The position numbers and the translations under genes are program-made. From TMED27 sp041397865 (GTDB lineage: Bacteria > Pseudomonadota > Alphaproteobacteria > Micavibrionales > Micavibrionaceae), in NCBI GenBank assembly GCA_041397865.1, contig JAWKVT010000002.1, positions 593,194 to 657,193 of the forward strand: 64,000 bases of DNA, read 5' to 3'. Shown in pieces: positions 14,716-22,377 of this stretch. Numbering within the stretch: position 1 is the first letter of the stretch; the number at the start of each line of letters is the position of its first letter. The notes beneath the pieces are model-generated. The model saw only the letters and a list, made by a program, of their open reading frames with translations. It was not told the DNA's origin and made no database searches.

Positions 14716-16140
14716 CTACCCGGTGACTGGGGATAAGCCTGCCGCAGGCGTTTTTTTGCTGCGGTATCGCTCCCAAAGCCTGATTATGCCCCAGGCCAGT
14801 GCGATCCCAAGGCTACCTTGCATGATAATGTTATAGCGCGCGATGTTGACCGTGGCAAAGCCGTGAAGGCCGAGCATAAACCACGGCGCAAGGGCATAAA
14901 GGATATAATCGTAACGCCGCGTTTTCAAACCGTTCAGGCATAGGACTATAAACGCGATATAGGGGATGAACACCCAGAGTTCAAACACCCACATGCCACG
15001 AAAAATAATGGGAAAGGTCGTTGCGATATGTTTGGGTAGATCCGCGATCACGTAGTTTTTCAAAAGATAGGAAAGGTGCGCGTCATGCCCCCCGGCTTCT
15101 TCTAGCGTCCGGGCGCGTAAAACATCATTACCCTGACGGTAAAAACCGTTCGGGTCGCCCCAGCTCCAGCGCTCGTAACTTTCCTTCCGGAAAAGTTTTT
15201 CCGCAATGCTGTCGCCTTCTCCCGGAATGCCGTAAATCCATGAAACCAGCCACTCTTCCATGGTCATGTCGTTATAGGCCACCCGCTGAGAAAGCGTAAA
15301 CGGGCCATAGCCGAAGGTCACGGCGGCGTGGTCAAGCTTGAGGTGATTGCGCATAATCCACGGCGCGGTCAGCAGCACAGCCCCGGCGACAGCCAGAAAA
15401 ACGCATTGCAGCGCCCGCGTTTTTTTGTATTTTACAAGCGTATAAAGGCCCAGCCCGCCAAATCCGGTGGCCAGAAAATAAGCCAGATACGCAAAGGACG
15501 GTTTTGTCAGGATCAGCGCGCCGAAGCTTAGCCCTGTCAGAAGGGCAGCGCCCCGGCTTTGTTTTTGCCAGCACAGGATTATGCCGTAACACGCCATATA
15601 AAAAAGCGGCATAATCAGGGCTTCGGCCATAACCACACCGGCGTAATAGGCGAAGTTATTGAGCGTCACAACCAGAAACGCCGACAACCACGCCAGACGT
15701 TTATCGTTAAACAGGGCAAGGGCCGCCAGCCAGATAAACAGTGCCGAGAGCGCACCCAAAAGAGCCTGCGCTCCCCACAATATTCGAAAATCCAGTGCGC
15801 ATTGCTCTTCAATAAGCGGCGGTTTCACCAGTTCTATAGAACAACGCGCCGCTTCGCGCAGTCCCTCGCTGAAATGCATGACCCCGGCCAGAAATGCCGG
15901 GTAAAGCGGTGCAAAAAACATCCCCTCGCCATTGGGGCCGGGCGGCAGGACGGTGTTCTTGAAATTGCCGTCCTCATAAATGCCGGTTTCATAAAGCGGC
16001 AGCGCAACAGCCATATAGGTAATGTTATCCGCGTAGGGGATTTCCTTTTCCTGAAAAGCCATTTGCAGGGCAATCACCAACAGGGCGGCAATAAAAACCA
16101 AAGTCGCCTGCATACCGCATGTTTTAAAGAGCTCGCGCAT
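14716..16140 (-). CDS. Polytopic membrane protein, GT-C glycosyltransferase-like
   Basis: About 474 residues from the ATG at 16140 (MRELFKTCGMQATL); the ATG at 16191 would add 17 residues but lies inside the tRNA-linked repeat, and any earlier start runs into tRNA-Phe. About ten hydrophobic helices. After the first helix a periplasmic loop (YADNITYMAVALPLYE, GMFFAPLYPAFLAG) resembles the acidic catalytic loop and PLYP motif of ArnT/dolichyl-phosphate mannosyltransferase-type GT-C enzymes. The acceptor and donor are unknown; envelope glycan modification is likely. The family assignment is by topology and motif. Confidence 0.65.
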   Translation of the reverse strand: MRELFKTCGMQATLVFIAALLVIALQMAFQEKEIPYADNITYMAVALPLYETGIYEDGNFKNTVLPPGPNGEGMFFAPLYPAFLAGVMHFSEGLREAARCSIELVKPPLIEEQCALDFRILWGAQALLGALSALFIWLAALALFNDKRLAWLSAFLVVTLNNFAYYAGVVMAEALIMPLFYMACYGIILCWQKQSRGAALLTGLSFGALILTKPSFAYLAYFLATGFGGLGLYTLVKYKKTRALQCVFLAVAGAVLLTAPWIMRNHLKLDHAAVTFGYGPFTLSQRVAYNDMTMEEWLVSWIYGIPGEGDSIAEKLFRKESYERWSWGDPNGFYRQGNDVLRARTLEEAGGHDAHLSYLLKNYVIADLPKHIATTFPIIFRGMWVFELWVFIPYIAFIVLCLNGLKTRRYDYILYALAPWFMLGLHGFATVNIARYNIIMQGSLGIALAWGIIRLWERYRSKKTPAAGLSPVTG

Positions 16141-16185
16141 CCGGTCATCATAGCCGCGAAGCCCGATTGTGACCAGCCAAAAAGG

Positions 16186-16209
16186 ACGCATACTGAAACT
16201 GTGAAGAAA
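16186..16209 (-). repeat. 24-bp repeat downstream of tRNA-Phe
   Basis: Minus-strand copy of the sequence at 7906-7929, identical over 24 bp and again starting exactly 6 nt after the CCA. Confidence 0.85.
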
Positions 16210-16215
16210 GTAAAA

Positions 16216-16290
16216 TGGTGCCCGGGGGCAGAATTGAACTGCCGACACGGGGATTTTCAGTCCCCTGCTCTACCACTGAGCTACCCGGGC
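16216..16290 (-). tRNA. tRNA-Phe(GAA)
   Basis: 75 nt including encoded CCA. Acceptor GCCCGGG / CCCGGGC, D-arm TAGCTCAGTGGTAGAGCA, anticodon stem GGGGA/TCCCC with loop CTGAAAA (anticodon GAA), T-arm GGCAGTTCAATTCTGCC. Reads UUC/UUU. Confidence 0.97.
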
Positions 16291-16321
16291 GCAAATGGAG
16301 GGTAAACCCAAACGATAGAGC

Positions 16322-16350
16322 GTTATAGGAAAAAGGGCAGGGGATGTCCA
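16322..16350 (-). promoter_or_regulatory. Promoter of tRNA-Phe
   Basis: On the minus strand TGGACA (16350-16345), 17 bp, then TATAAC (16327-16322). The expected start is about 16315, 25 bp before the mature 5' end. Confidence 0.6.
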
Positions 16351-16560
16351 GAGAGATTTTAACAGGATAAAAGCTTTTCTAAATACCTGTGGCTCTTGCC
16401 CGCTCAAAGCCGTACTATAGCAATTACTAAAGTATTAAGGCCCACGCTCAATAAGAGGAATTTTTCTACAATGGGGGGTGGACTTCTAAGGTCATACTGG
16501 ATACATACTGGGTTCCGACTTTAGGATTCTTCTTTAGGGGCCGGTTAGGAGGGCGCGCAA

Positions 16561-17262
16561 ATGTTCGTTGCGCAATGCATTCACGATATGACAATGTCTC
16601 ACGGGCTGGCGGTCAGCCTGTTTTTGGCCGGACTCTTCGGTGGTTTCACCCATTGTGCGGGAATGTGCGCACCGTTTGTGCTGGCGCAGACCGGCCATAT
16701 CAGGAAGCTGCGCAGTGCGCTCCTATGGCCCTACCACCTTGGGCGCATGACAACATATGTAACATTGGCGGTGCTTGTGAACACAGTAATAAATCTGGCT
16801 TTTCTCTTTTCAGATGCAAAAGCTCTAATAGCTGTCCCACTGCTCCTGCTCGCCGGGGTGATTTTTCTGGTCAGCGCGTTTCCACGGCTTACTGTCCTTT
16901 TCCCATGGGCGGCGCGGATTCGCATGGCTGCGCCCTATAAACTCATCACCCGGTTTTCATCAAAGCTCATGAATAATCCCGGCGTCTTAAAGCGCTACGC
17001 CTTGGGTGTTTTATTAGGGTTTATACCTTGCGGGCTGGTGGTTTCCGCGTTGCTTGCTTCTGCTACGGCACCCGGCGCCATGGAGGCTGCCGTTTCAATG
17101 GGGGCCTTTGCCGCCGGAACCATGCCTGCATTGGTGTTGGTTGCGCTGGGCGGACAAATCTTTAAACAAAGATACTCTAAAGCGTTTACGCATATGCAAA
17201 AAGCGGCAATGGTGATGAGTGCTTTGTGGCTTTTTATTCTGGCCGGAAATATGGTTTTTTAG
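16561..17262 (+). CDS. TauE/SafE-like (UreH-type) membrane protein of the cbb3 operon
   Basis: 233 residues, six predicted helices. The N-terminal helix carries GLFGGFTHCAGMCAPFV, the Gly-rich HCAGMC motif of the DsbD_2/UreH-like transmembrane family, and the second repeat has LLGFIPCGLVVSALL, the matching Cys. AGGAGG lies 8 bp before the ATG. It is the first gene of the cco operon, 15 bp before ccoN. Such proteins are often linked with cbb3 genes; transport of copper, thiols or reductant for oxidase assembly is a plausible role but not shown. Confidence 0.82.
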   Translation: MFVAQCIHDMTMSHGLAVSLFLAGLFGGFTHCAGMCAPFVLAQTGHIRKLRSALLWPYHLGRMTTYVTLAVLVNTVINLAFLFSDAKALIAVPLLLLAGVIFLVSAFPRLTVLFPWAARIRMAAPYKLITRFSSKLMNNPGVLKRYALGVLLGFIPCGLVVSALLASATAPGAMEAAVSMGAFAAGTMPALVLVALGGQIFKQRYSKAFTHMQKAAMVMSALWLFILAGNMVF

Positions 17263-17277
17263 AAGGAAAATGGAACA

Positions 17278-18720
17278 ATGACGACAGACATGGAAAAACC
17301 GCACTATAACGATGATATTGTGAAGCTGTTTACGCTGGCGACCCTCTTTTGGGGTGTTGTCGGCATGCTTGCCGGGGTTTTTATCGCCGCGCAGATGGTG
17401 CTTCCAGACCTGAATATAGAGCCGTTTCTGAGCTTTGGCCGTCTGCGCCCGGTCCATACTTCCGGAGTGGTTTTTGCCTTTTGCGGCAACGCGCTTTTTG
17501 CCACCAGCTACTACGTCGTGCAACGCACCTGCGGCGTAAGGCTCTGGAACGATAAACTGGCGAAGTTTACATTCTGGGGGTATCAGGCCTTTATCGTCAT
17601 CGCCGCGCTGGGTTACATACTGGGCGTGACACAAAACAAAGAATATGCGGAGCCTGAATGGTATGCCGATTTATGGCTGACCGTGGTCTGGGTTGCCTAT
17701 CTTCTGGTTTATCTTATGACATGCATTAAGCGTAAAGAACCGCATCTGTATGTAGCAAACTGGTTCTTTCTCGCGTTTATCATCACGGTGGCTGTGCTTC
17801 ATCTGGGTAACGGCCTTGCCCTGCCCGTCGGGCTGACCGATGCAAAAAGCTATTCCGCCGCCGCCGGGGTTCAGTCCGCGATGATCCAGTGGTGGTACGG
17901 CCATAATGCGGTGGCATTTTTGCTCACGGCCGGGTTTTTGGCGATGGTTTATTATTTCATCCCGAAGCAGGCCAATCGTCCGATTTATTCCTACCGCCTG
18001 TCGATCATCCACTTCTGGTCGCTGATCTTTATCTATATGTGGGCCGGACCCCACCATTTGCATTACACCGCGCTGCCGGATTGGGCGCAAACGCTGGGGA
18101 TGACCTTTTCCATTATGCTCTGGATGCCGAGCTGGGGCGGCATGATTAACGGCATGATGACCCTTTCCGGCGCCTGGCATAAGCTGCGCGAAGACGCCGT
18201 TTTGCAGTTCATGATTATCGCTCTGGCTTTCTATGGCATGGCAACCTTCGAAGGGCCGCTGCTTTCAATCCGTGCGGTTAACTCTCTTTCCCACTATACG
18301 GACTGGACCATCGGCCATGTGCATGCCGGGGCGCTGGGCTGGAACGGCTTCCTTATTTTTGGCTGTCTCTATTATCTTGTGCCGAAACTCTGGGGGCGCA
18401 AGGGGATGTACTCCTCAAAACTTGTCTCCACGCATTTGTGGGTCGCAACGATCGGTATCGTATTTTACATCGCCGCCATGTGGGTCGCCGGGATTATGCA
18501 GGGTCTCATGTGGCGTTCCTATAATGAAATGGGCTTCCTCGAATATTCGTTTGTGGAAAGCGTGATCGCGATGAAACCCTTCTACATCATTCGCGTGATG
18601 GGCGGCGCTTTATACCTGACCGGCGCCCTGATTATGGTTTATAACTGCTGGCGGACCATACGCGGCGATGTGAATGAAAAAGAACAAAAAAATGTAAAAG
18701 CTAAAGGAGCATTGGCATGA
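17278..18720 (+). CDS. ccoN: cbb3-type cytochrome c oxidase subunit I
   Basis: 480 residues, 12 helices. The low-spin heme ligand His60 (RPVHTSGVVF), the CuB/active-site stretch WWYGHNAVAFLLTAGFLAMVYYF, GPHHLHYTALPDW and the heme ligands in WTIGHVHAGALGWNG are intact. It is the catalytic subunit reducing O2 to water with high affinity and proton pumping. The stop overlaps the ccoO start by 4 bp. No FNR/FixK-type palindrome was recognised ahead of the operon. Confidence 0.98.
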   Translation: MTTDMEKPHYNDDIVKLFTLATLFWGVVGMLAGVFIAAQMVLPDLNIEPFLSFGRLRPVHTSGVVFAFCGNALFATSYYVVQRTCGVRLWNDKLAKFTFWGYQAFIVIAALGYILGVTQNKEYAEPEWYADLWLTVVWVAYLLVYLMTCIKRKEPHLYVANWFFLAFIITVAVLHLGNGLALPVGLTDAKSYSAAAGVQSAMIQWWYGHNAVAFLLTAGFLAMVYYFIPKQANRPIYSYRLSIIHFWSLIFIYMWAGPHHLHYTALPDWAQTLGMTFSIMLWMPSWGGMINGMMTLSGAWHKLREDAVLQFMIIALAFYGMATFEGPLLSIRAVNSLSHYTDWTIGHVHAGALGWNGFLIFGCLYYLVPKLWGRKGMYSSKLVSTHLWVATIGIVFYIAAMWVAGIMQGLMWRSYNEMGFLEYSFVESVIAMKPFYIIRVMGGALYLTGALIMVYNCWRTIRGDVNEKEQKNVKAKGALA

Positions 18721-19460
18721 GTTGGATGGATAAACACGAAAAGGTTGAGCGCAACTCCCTCCTTCTTCTCGGGCTCACCGTTGTTGTTATTTTGATCGGC
18801 GGTATTGTTGAGATTATCCCGCTGTTTCGGATGGAAACGGTGATTGAACCGGTTGAAGGGATGCGCCCGCTTACGCCGCTGGAACTGGCTGGGCAAAATA
18901 TTTACATCCGTGAAAACTGTACGGCCTGCCATTCCCAGCAAATCCGCCCGTTGCGCGACGAAGTTGTGCGCTATGGCCATTACAGCCTTGCTGCCGAAAG
19001 CATGTACGATCATCCGTTTCTTTGGGGCTCTAAACGCACAGGGCCGGATCTTGCGCGCGTTGGCGGGAAATATTCCGACGAATGGCATGTTGCCCATTTG
19101 AAGGAACCGCGTGACGTTGTGCCTGAATCCATTATGCCCTCTTACGCGTTTCTGCTTCACCGCGGCGCGAAGATTCATGATTTGAAGAAGCACCTTAAAA
19201 CGCTTCGGGCGCTCGGCGTTCCCTATACCGACGAAATGGTTAAGATGGCTTCCAAAGATGCGGCCGTTCAGGCCACCGGTCCGGCGCGTGCAGATACAAG
19301 CGGTCTGGAGGCACGCTACGGCGAAAGCGTGAATGCCCGTGACTTTGACGGCAATCCGCATGTTATATCTGAAATGGATGCGCTCATCGCCTATCTTCAG
19401 GTGCTTGGCACGATGGTTGATTTTGAAGCTGCAAGGGATGTGGAAGGGGGCGCGGAATGA
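18717..19460 (+). CDS. ccoO: cbb3-type cytochrome c oxidase subunit II (mono-heme)
   Basis: 247 residues. One N-terminal membrane anchor (about 14-35), then the heme c site CTACH (68-72) in ENCTACHSQQIRPLRDE, and a likely axial Met in PESIMPSYAF. It passes electrons from CcoP to CcoN. Starts and ends overlap ccoN and ccoQ by ATGA. Confidence 0.97.
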   Translation: MSWMDKHEKVERNSLLLLGLTVVVILIGGIVEIIPLFRMETVIEPVEGMRPLTPLELAGQNIYIRENCTACHSQQIRPLRDEVVRYGHYSLAAESMYDHPFLWGSKRTGPDLARVGGKYSDEWHVAHLKEPRDVVPESIMPSYAFLLHRGAKIHDLKKHLKTLRALGVPYTDEMVKMASKDAAVQATGPARADTSGLEARYGESVNARDFDGNPHVISEMDALIAYLQVLGTMVDFEAARDVEGGAE

Positions 19461-19612
19461 AAGAGATATTCGCCAACGCCGATTACGGCATAGCCGGGCT
19501 GCTGTTTTTTTTCGTTTTTTTCTGCGCGGTAACCTTGTGGACGTTCAGGCCCGGTGCGAAGAAAAAATATCAGGATGATGGCAATATTCCGCTTCGGGAG
19601 AATGAAGAATGA
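19457..19612 (+). CDS. ccoQ: cbb3 oxidase subunit CcoQ
   Basis: 51 residues: MKEIFANADYGIAGLLFFFV, a single hydrophobic helix, then the typical TLWTFRPGAKKKYQ and an acidic tail. Length, helix and the FRPGxKxxY motif match CcoQ/FixQ, which stabilises the core complex. ATGA overlaps at both ends with ccoO and ccoP. Confidence 0.93.
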   Translation: MKEIFANADYGIAGLLFFFVFFCAVTLWTFRPGAKKKYQDDGNIPLRENEE

Positions 19613-20529
19613 GTGAAGATAAAAACCGCAAAGATAAAGATATTGATGAAATTTCCGGTGTTGAAACTACGGGGCATGAATGGGACGGGCTCAAAGAACT
19701 CAATAACCCGCTGCCGCGCTGGTGGCTTTGGGTGTTCTACGCCACGCTTGTCTGGTGTGTCTGGTATTGGGTTGTATACCCCGCCTGGCCGACACTTGGC
19801 GGCGCGACAAAAGGTACGGATGGCTACACACAACAAAACGAGCTTGCGGAAAGTCAGGGCGAGATTTTCGCGCGCCAGCAGGCTTATCTGAACAGGTTTG
19901 AAAAGGCATCCTTTCAAGACATTCTCGAAGACCCGGAGCTTTACGCTTTCGCGGTTGCGGGCGGAGCTTCTGCCTTTAAAGACAACTGTGCAACATGTCA
20001 CGGTGCGGGCGGTATAGGAGCGCCGGGTTATCCGAACCTAAACGATGATGACTGGCTTTGGGGTGGCACTCTTGCCGATATCCACCAGACGCTGGAGCAT
20101 GGCATTCGCGCCGGGAATATGGATACGCGCATGTCGCAAATGCCTGCTTTCGGTAAAGAAGGGCTGTTGAAGCGTGAAGAGATAGAATCTGTGGTTGACC
20201 ATGTCATGTATATCTCCGGGCAAAGCGAGGAAGATAACATGCATGGGGCTGAGATTTTTAAACAGCAATGTGCCTCATGCCATGGTGAGACCGGAAAAGG
20301 CTCGCGTGAATTCGGCGCGCCGAACCTGACGGACAAAATATGGCTGTACGGCGGAGAAAGAGGCACCATATTTCAAACCGTCTACAACTCACGCGCCGGG
20401 ATGATGCCCGCATGGGGAACGCGGCTGGATGAAAATACACTCAAACAGTTGACCGTTTATCTGCATCAGCTTGGCGGCGGGGAGGAGGAACCTGAAAATG
20501 TCCCGGACGAACCAGAATCCGCAGAATAA
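19609..20529 (+). CDS. ccoP: cbb3-type cytochrome c oxidase subunit III (di-heme)
   Basis: 306 residues. An N-terminal block GHEWDGLKELNNPLPRWWLWVFY opens the family's membrane anchor; two heme c motifs follow, CATCH (127-131) and CASCH (221-225). It accepts electrons from soluble or bound cytochromes c and feeds CcoO. The acidic C-terminus is encoded in the region that overlaps ccoG by 32 bp. Confidence 0.97.
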   Translation: MSEDKNRKDKDIDEISGVETTGHEWDGLKELNNPLPRWWLWVFYATLVWCVWYWVVYPAWPTLGGATKGTDGYTQQNELAESQGEIFARQQAYLNRFEKASFQDILEDPELYAFAVAGGASAFKDNCATCHGAGGIGAPGYPNLNDDDWLWGGTLADIHQTLEHGIRAGNMDTRMSQMPAFGKEGLLKREEIESVVDHVMYISGQSEEDNMHGAEIFKQQCASCHGETGKGSREFGAPNLTDKIWLYGGERGTIFQTVYNSRAGMMPAWGTRLDENTLKQLTVYLHQLGGGEEEPENVPDEPESAE

Positions 20530-21925
20530 AAGCTCGGCTCAGTATTTTGCCAAGCAGGAGAAGGTCTATCCTAAAAGAGTCTGGGGCAAATACCGTAAGC
20601 TGAAATGGATCGCCATGATCCTCACGCTTGGGATCTATTATCTCACGCCGTTTATTCGCTGGGATCGCGGACCCAACGCGCCGGATCAGGCCGTTCTCAT
20701 AGATCTGCAAGGGCCGCGCGCCTATTGGCTGTGGATCGAAATCTGGCCGCAGGAGGTCTATATCCTGACCGGCATTCTCATTCTGGCTGCCATCGCCCTT
20801 TTCTTTGTAACCAGCCTGTTCGGGCGCGTCTGGTGCGGGTATTTCTGTCCGCAGACGGTATGGACGGACCTGTATGTATGGGTGGAAAGAATAGTACAAG
20901 GCGACCGCAACGCGCGCAAAAAGCTCCATGAAAGCCCGTGGACGTTTGACAAAATCCGTAAAATTGCCCTGACCCATTTTATTTGGCTGGTTATTGCCTG
21001 GTGTACGGCAGGCTCATTTGTTCTCTACTTTAACGATGCCCCTACACTGGTGCGCAGTTTTCTTGAATTCGACGTTTCTCCAACTGTTCTGGCTTTTATC
21101 GCCGGTCTGACATTTAGCACCTACCTGATGGCCGGGTTTGCAAGGGAGCAGGTCTGCACCTATATGTGCCCCTATGCACGGTTCCAGTCAGCGATGTTCG
21201 ACCGCGACACGCTTGTCATCGGTTATGACGAGCAACGCGGAGAGCCGCGCGGCAAACACAAAAAAGGCGAAAGCTGGGACGGGCGCGGAGACTGTATCGA
21301 CTGTACCGCCTGTGTGCAGGTTTGCCCCACAGGCATAGATATCCGCGACGGCTTGCAAATGGAGTGTATTGCCTGCGGGTTATGCGTTGATGCCTGCAAT
21401 AACGTCATGGATAAAATCGACCTGCCGCGCGGGCTGATACGCTATGACACGATTAATCATATGGAAGCGGAGGTCAAAGGCGGCAGCGAGAAATTCAAGT
21501 TTTTCCGTCCGCGTACAGTGTACTATGGCGCTGTTTTAGCGACCGTAGGCTGCGTTATGCTCGCGTCTCTGGTCATGCGCGCACCGTTGGAGCTTCATGT
21601 TTTGCACGACCGCAGCCCTTTGTTTATACAGCTTTCCAGCGGCGAAATTCGTAACGGCTATATCCTGAAGATTCTAAACAAAACTCATGACAACCGAACC
21701 TATGCATTAACGCTGGACGGGCTCGAACACGCCGGGATAGAGGTCAAAGCCGCCGGAGATATCGGCGCCGACAATCTCTATGTACCTGCCGACAGCGTTG
21801 GCACATATCATGTGTTTGTCAGCGCCGATGTGAAACCCGACAAACCGCGCGATATCATATTCACTTTAAAGGATGGCGAGGTCGAAGATCGCTATAAAGC
21901 CGTCTTCATAAGCCGGAAGGATTAA
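20498..21925 (+). CDS. ccoG: CcoG/RdxA, cupric reductase for cbb3 assembly
   Basis: 475 residues from the ATG at 20498, which has GGAGGAGGA upstream and lies within the ccoP end. Two 4Fe-4S clusters are indicated by CIDCTACVQVCPTG and CIACGLCVDAC around residues 260-290. The N-terminal membrane part carries WCGYFCPQTVW and EQVCTYMCPYARFQ, both family hallmarks, and the C-terminal periplasmic Ig-like domain is present. In related bacteria it reduces Cu(II) to Cu(I) before export by CcoI. Confidence 0.96.
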   Translation: MSRTNQNPQNKSSAQYFAKQEKVYPKRVWGKYRKLKWIAMILTLGIYYLTPFIRWDRGPNAPDQAVLIDLQGPRAYWLWIEIWPQEVYILTGILILAAIALFFVTSLFGRVWCGYFCPQTVWTDLYVWVERIVQGDRNARKKLHESPWTFDKIRKIALTHFIWLVIAWCTAGSFVLYFNDAPTLVRSFLEFDVSPTVLAFIAGLTFSTYLMAGFAREQVCTYMCPYARFQSAMFDRDTLVIGYDEQRGEPRGKHKKGESWDGRGDCIDCTACVQVCPTGIDIRDGLQMECIACGLCVDACNNVMDKIDLPRGLIRYDTINHMEAEVKGGSEKFKFFRPRTVYYGAVLATVGCVMLASLVMRAPLELHVLHDRSPLFIQLSSGEIRNGYILKILNKTHDNRTYALTLDGLEHAGIEVKAAGDIGADNLYVPADSVGTYHVFVSADVKPDKPRDIIFTLKDGEVEDRYKAVFISRKD

Positions 21926-21927
21926 GG

Positions 21928-22377
21928 ATGGAACAAAGCATTCAAAACCCGAAAGACAAACGAATTCCCCTTTATTTCGTGATGTTTTTTGTTGTTATCG
22001 CCCTGCTGGATGGAATCTTTGTTTATATGGCCGTTAGCACTCAAACCGGGCTGGTGATCCCCCAGCCTTATCAGAAAGGGCTGGCCTTTAACCAAACTCT
22101 GGATAAAGCCAGAACGCAGCCGCAGCTTGACCAGAAAGCCTCTTACGACTCCGGCGTTCTGCGCTGGGTTTTGCCCATGGATAATGCATCCGTAACCGCC
22201 ACCATTATACGTCCGGCGCATGACGGATATGATTTCAAAATCACGCTTGCGCATAAAGGCGCAGGTGTCTATGAAGCCAGCCCCGATATGCCGTTAAAAG
22301 GCGCATGGGCGGCAAAGTTGAAAGCCACATGGGACAACACGCAATTTCAGACACGTCACGATTTCATAGTGAAATAG
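21928..22377 (+). CDS. ccoH: CcoH/FixH family protein
   Basis: 149 residues. One N-terminal helix (IPLYFVMFFVVIALLDGIFVYMA) followed by a periplasmic beta domain with the family motif PYQKGLAFNQTLD. Needed for cbb3 assembly with CcoI. It sits between ccoG and ccoI and overlaps the latter's probable start. Confidence 0.92.
   Translation: MEQSIQNPKDKRIPLYFVMFFVVIALLDGIFVYMAVSTQTGLVIPQPYQKGLAFNQTLDKARTQPQLDQKASYDSGVLRWVLPMDNASVTATIIRPAHDGYDFKITLAHKGAGVYEASPDMPLKGAWAAKLKATWDNTQFQTRHDFIVK

Noticed and set aside
16192..16248. Start of the GT-C-like protein inside tRNA-Phe
   Set aside because: The first codons would be the tRNA 3' end and the tRNA-linked repeat; neither can be coding.
16291..16560. 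FNR/FixK box (TTGAT-N4-ATCAA) ahead of the cco operon
   Set aside because: Searched by eye in this region; no convincing palindrome.
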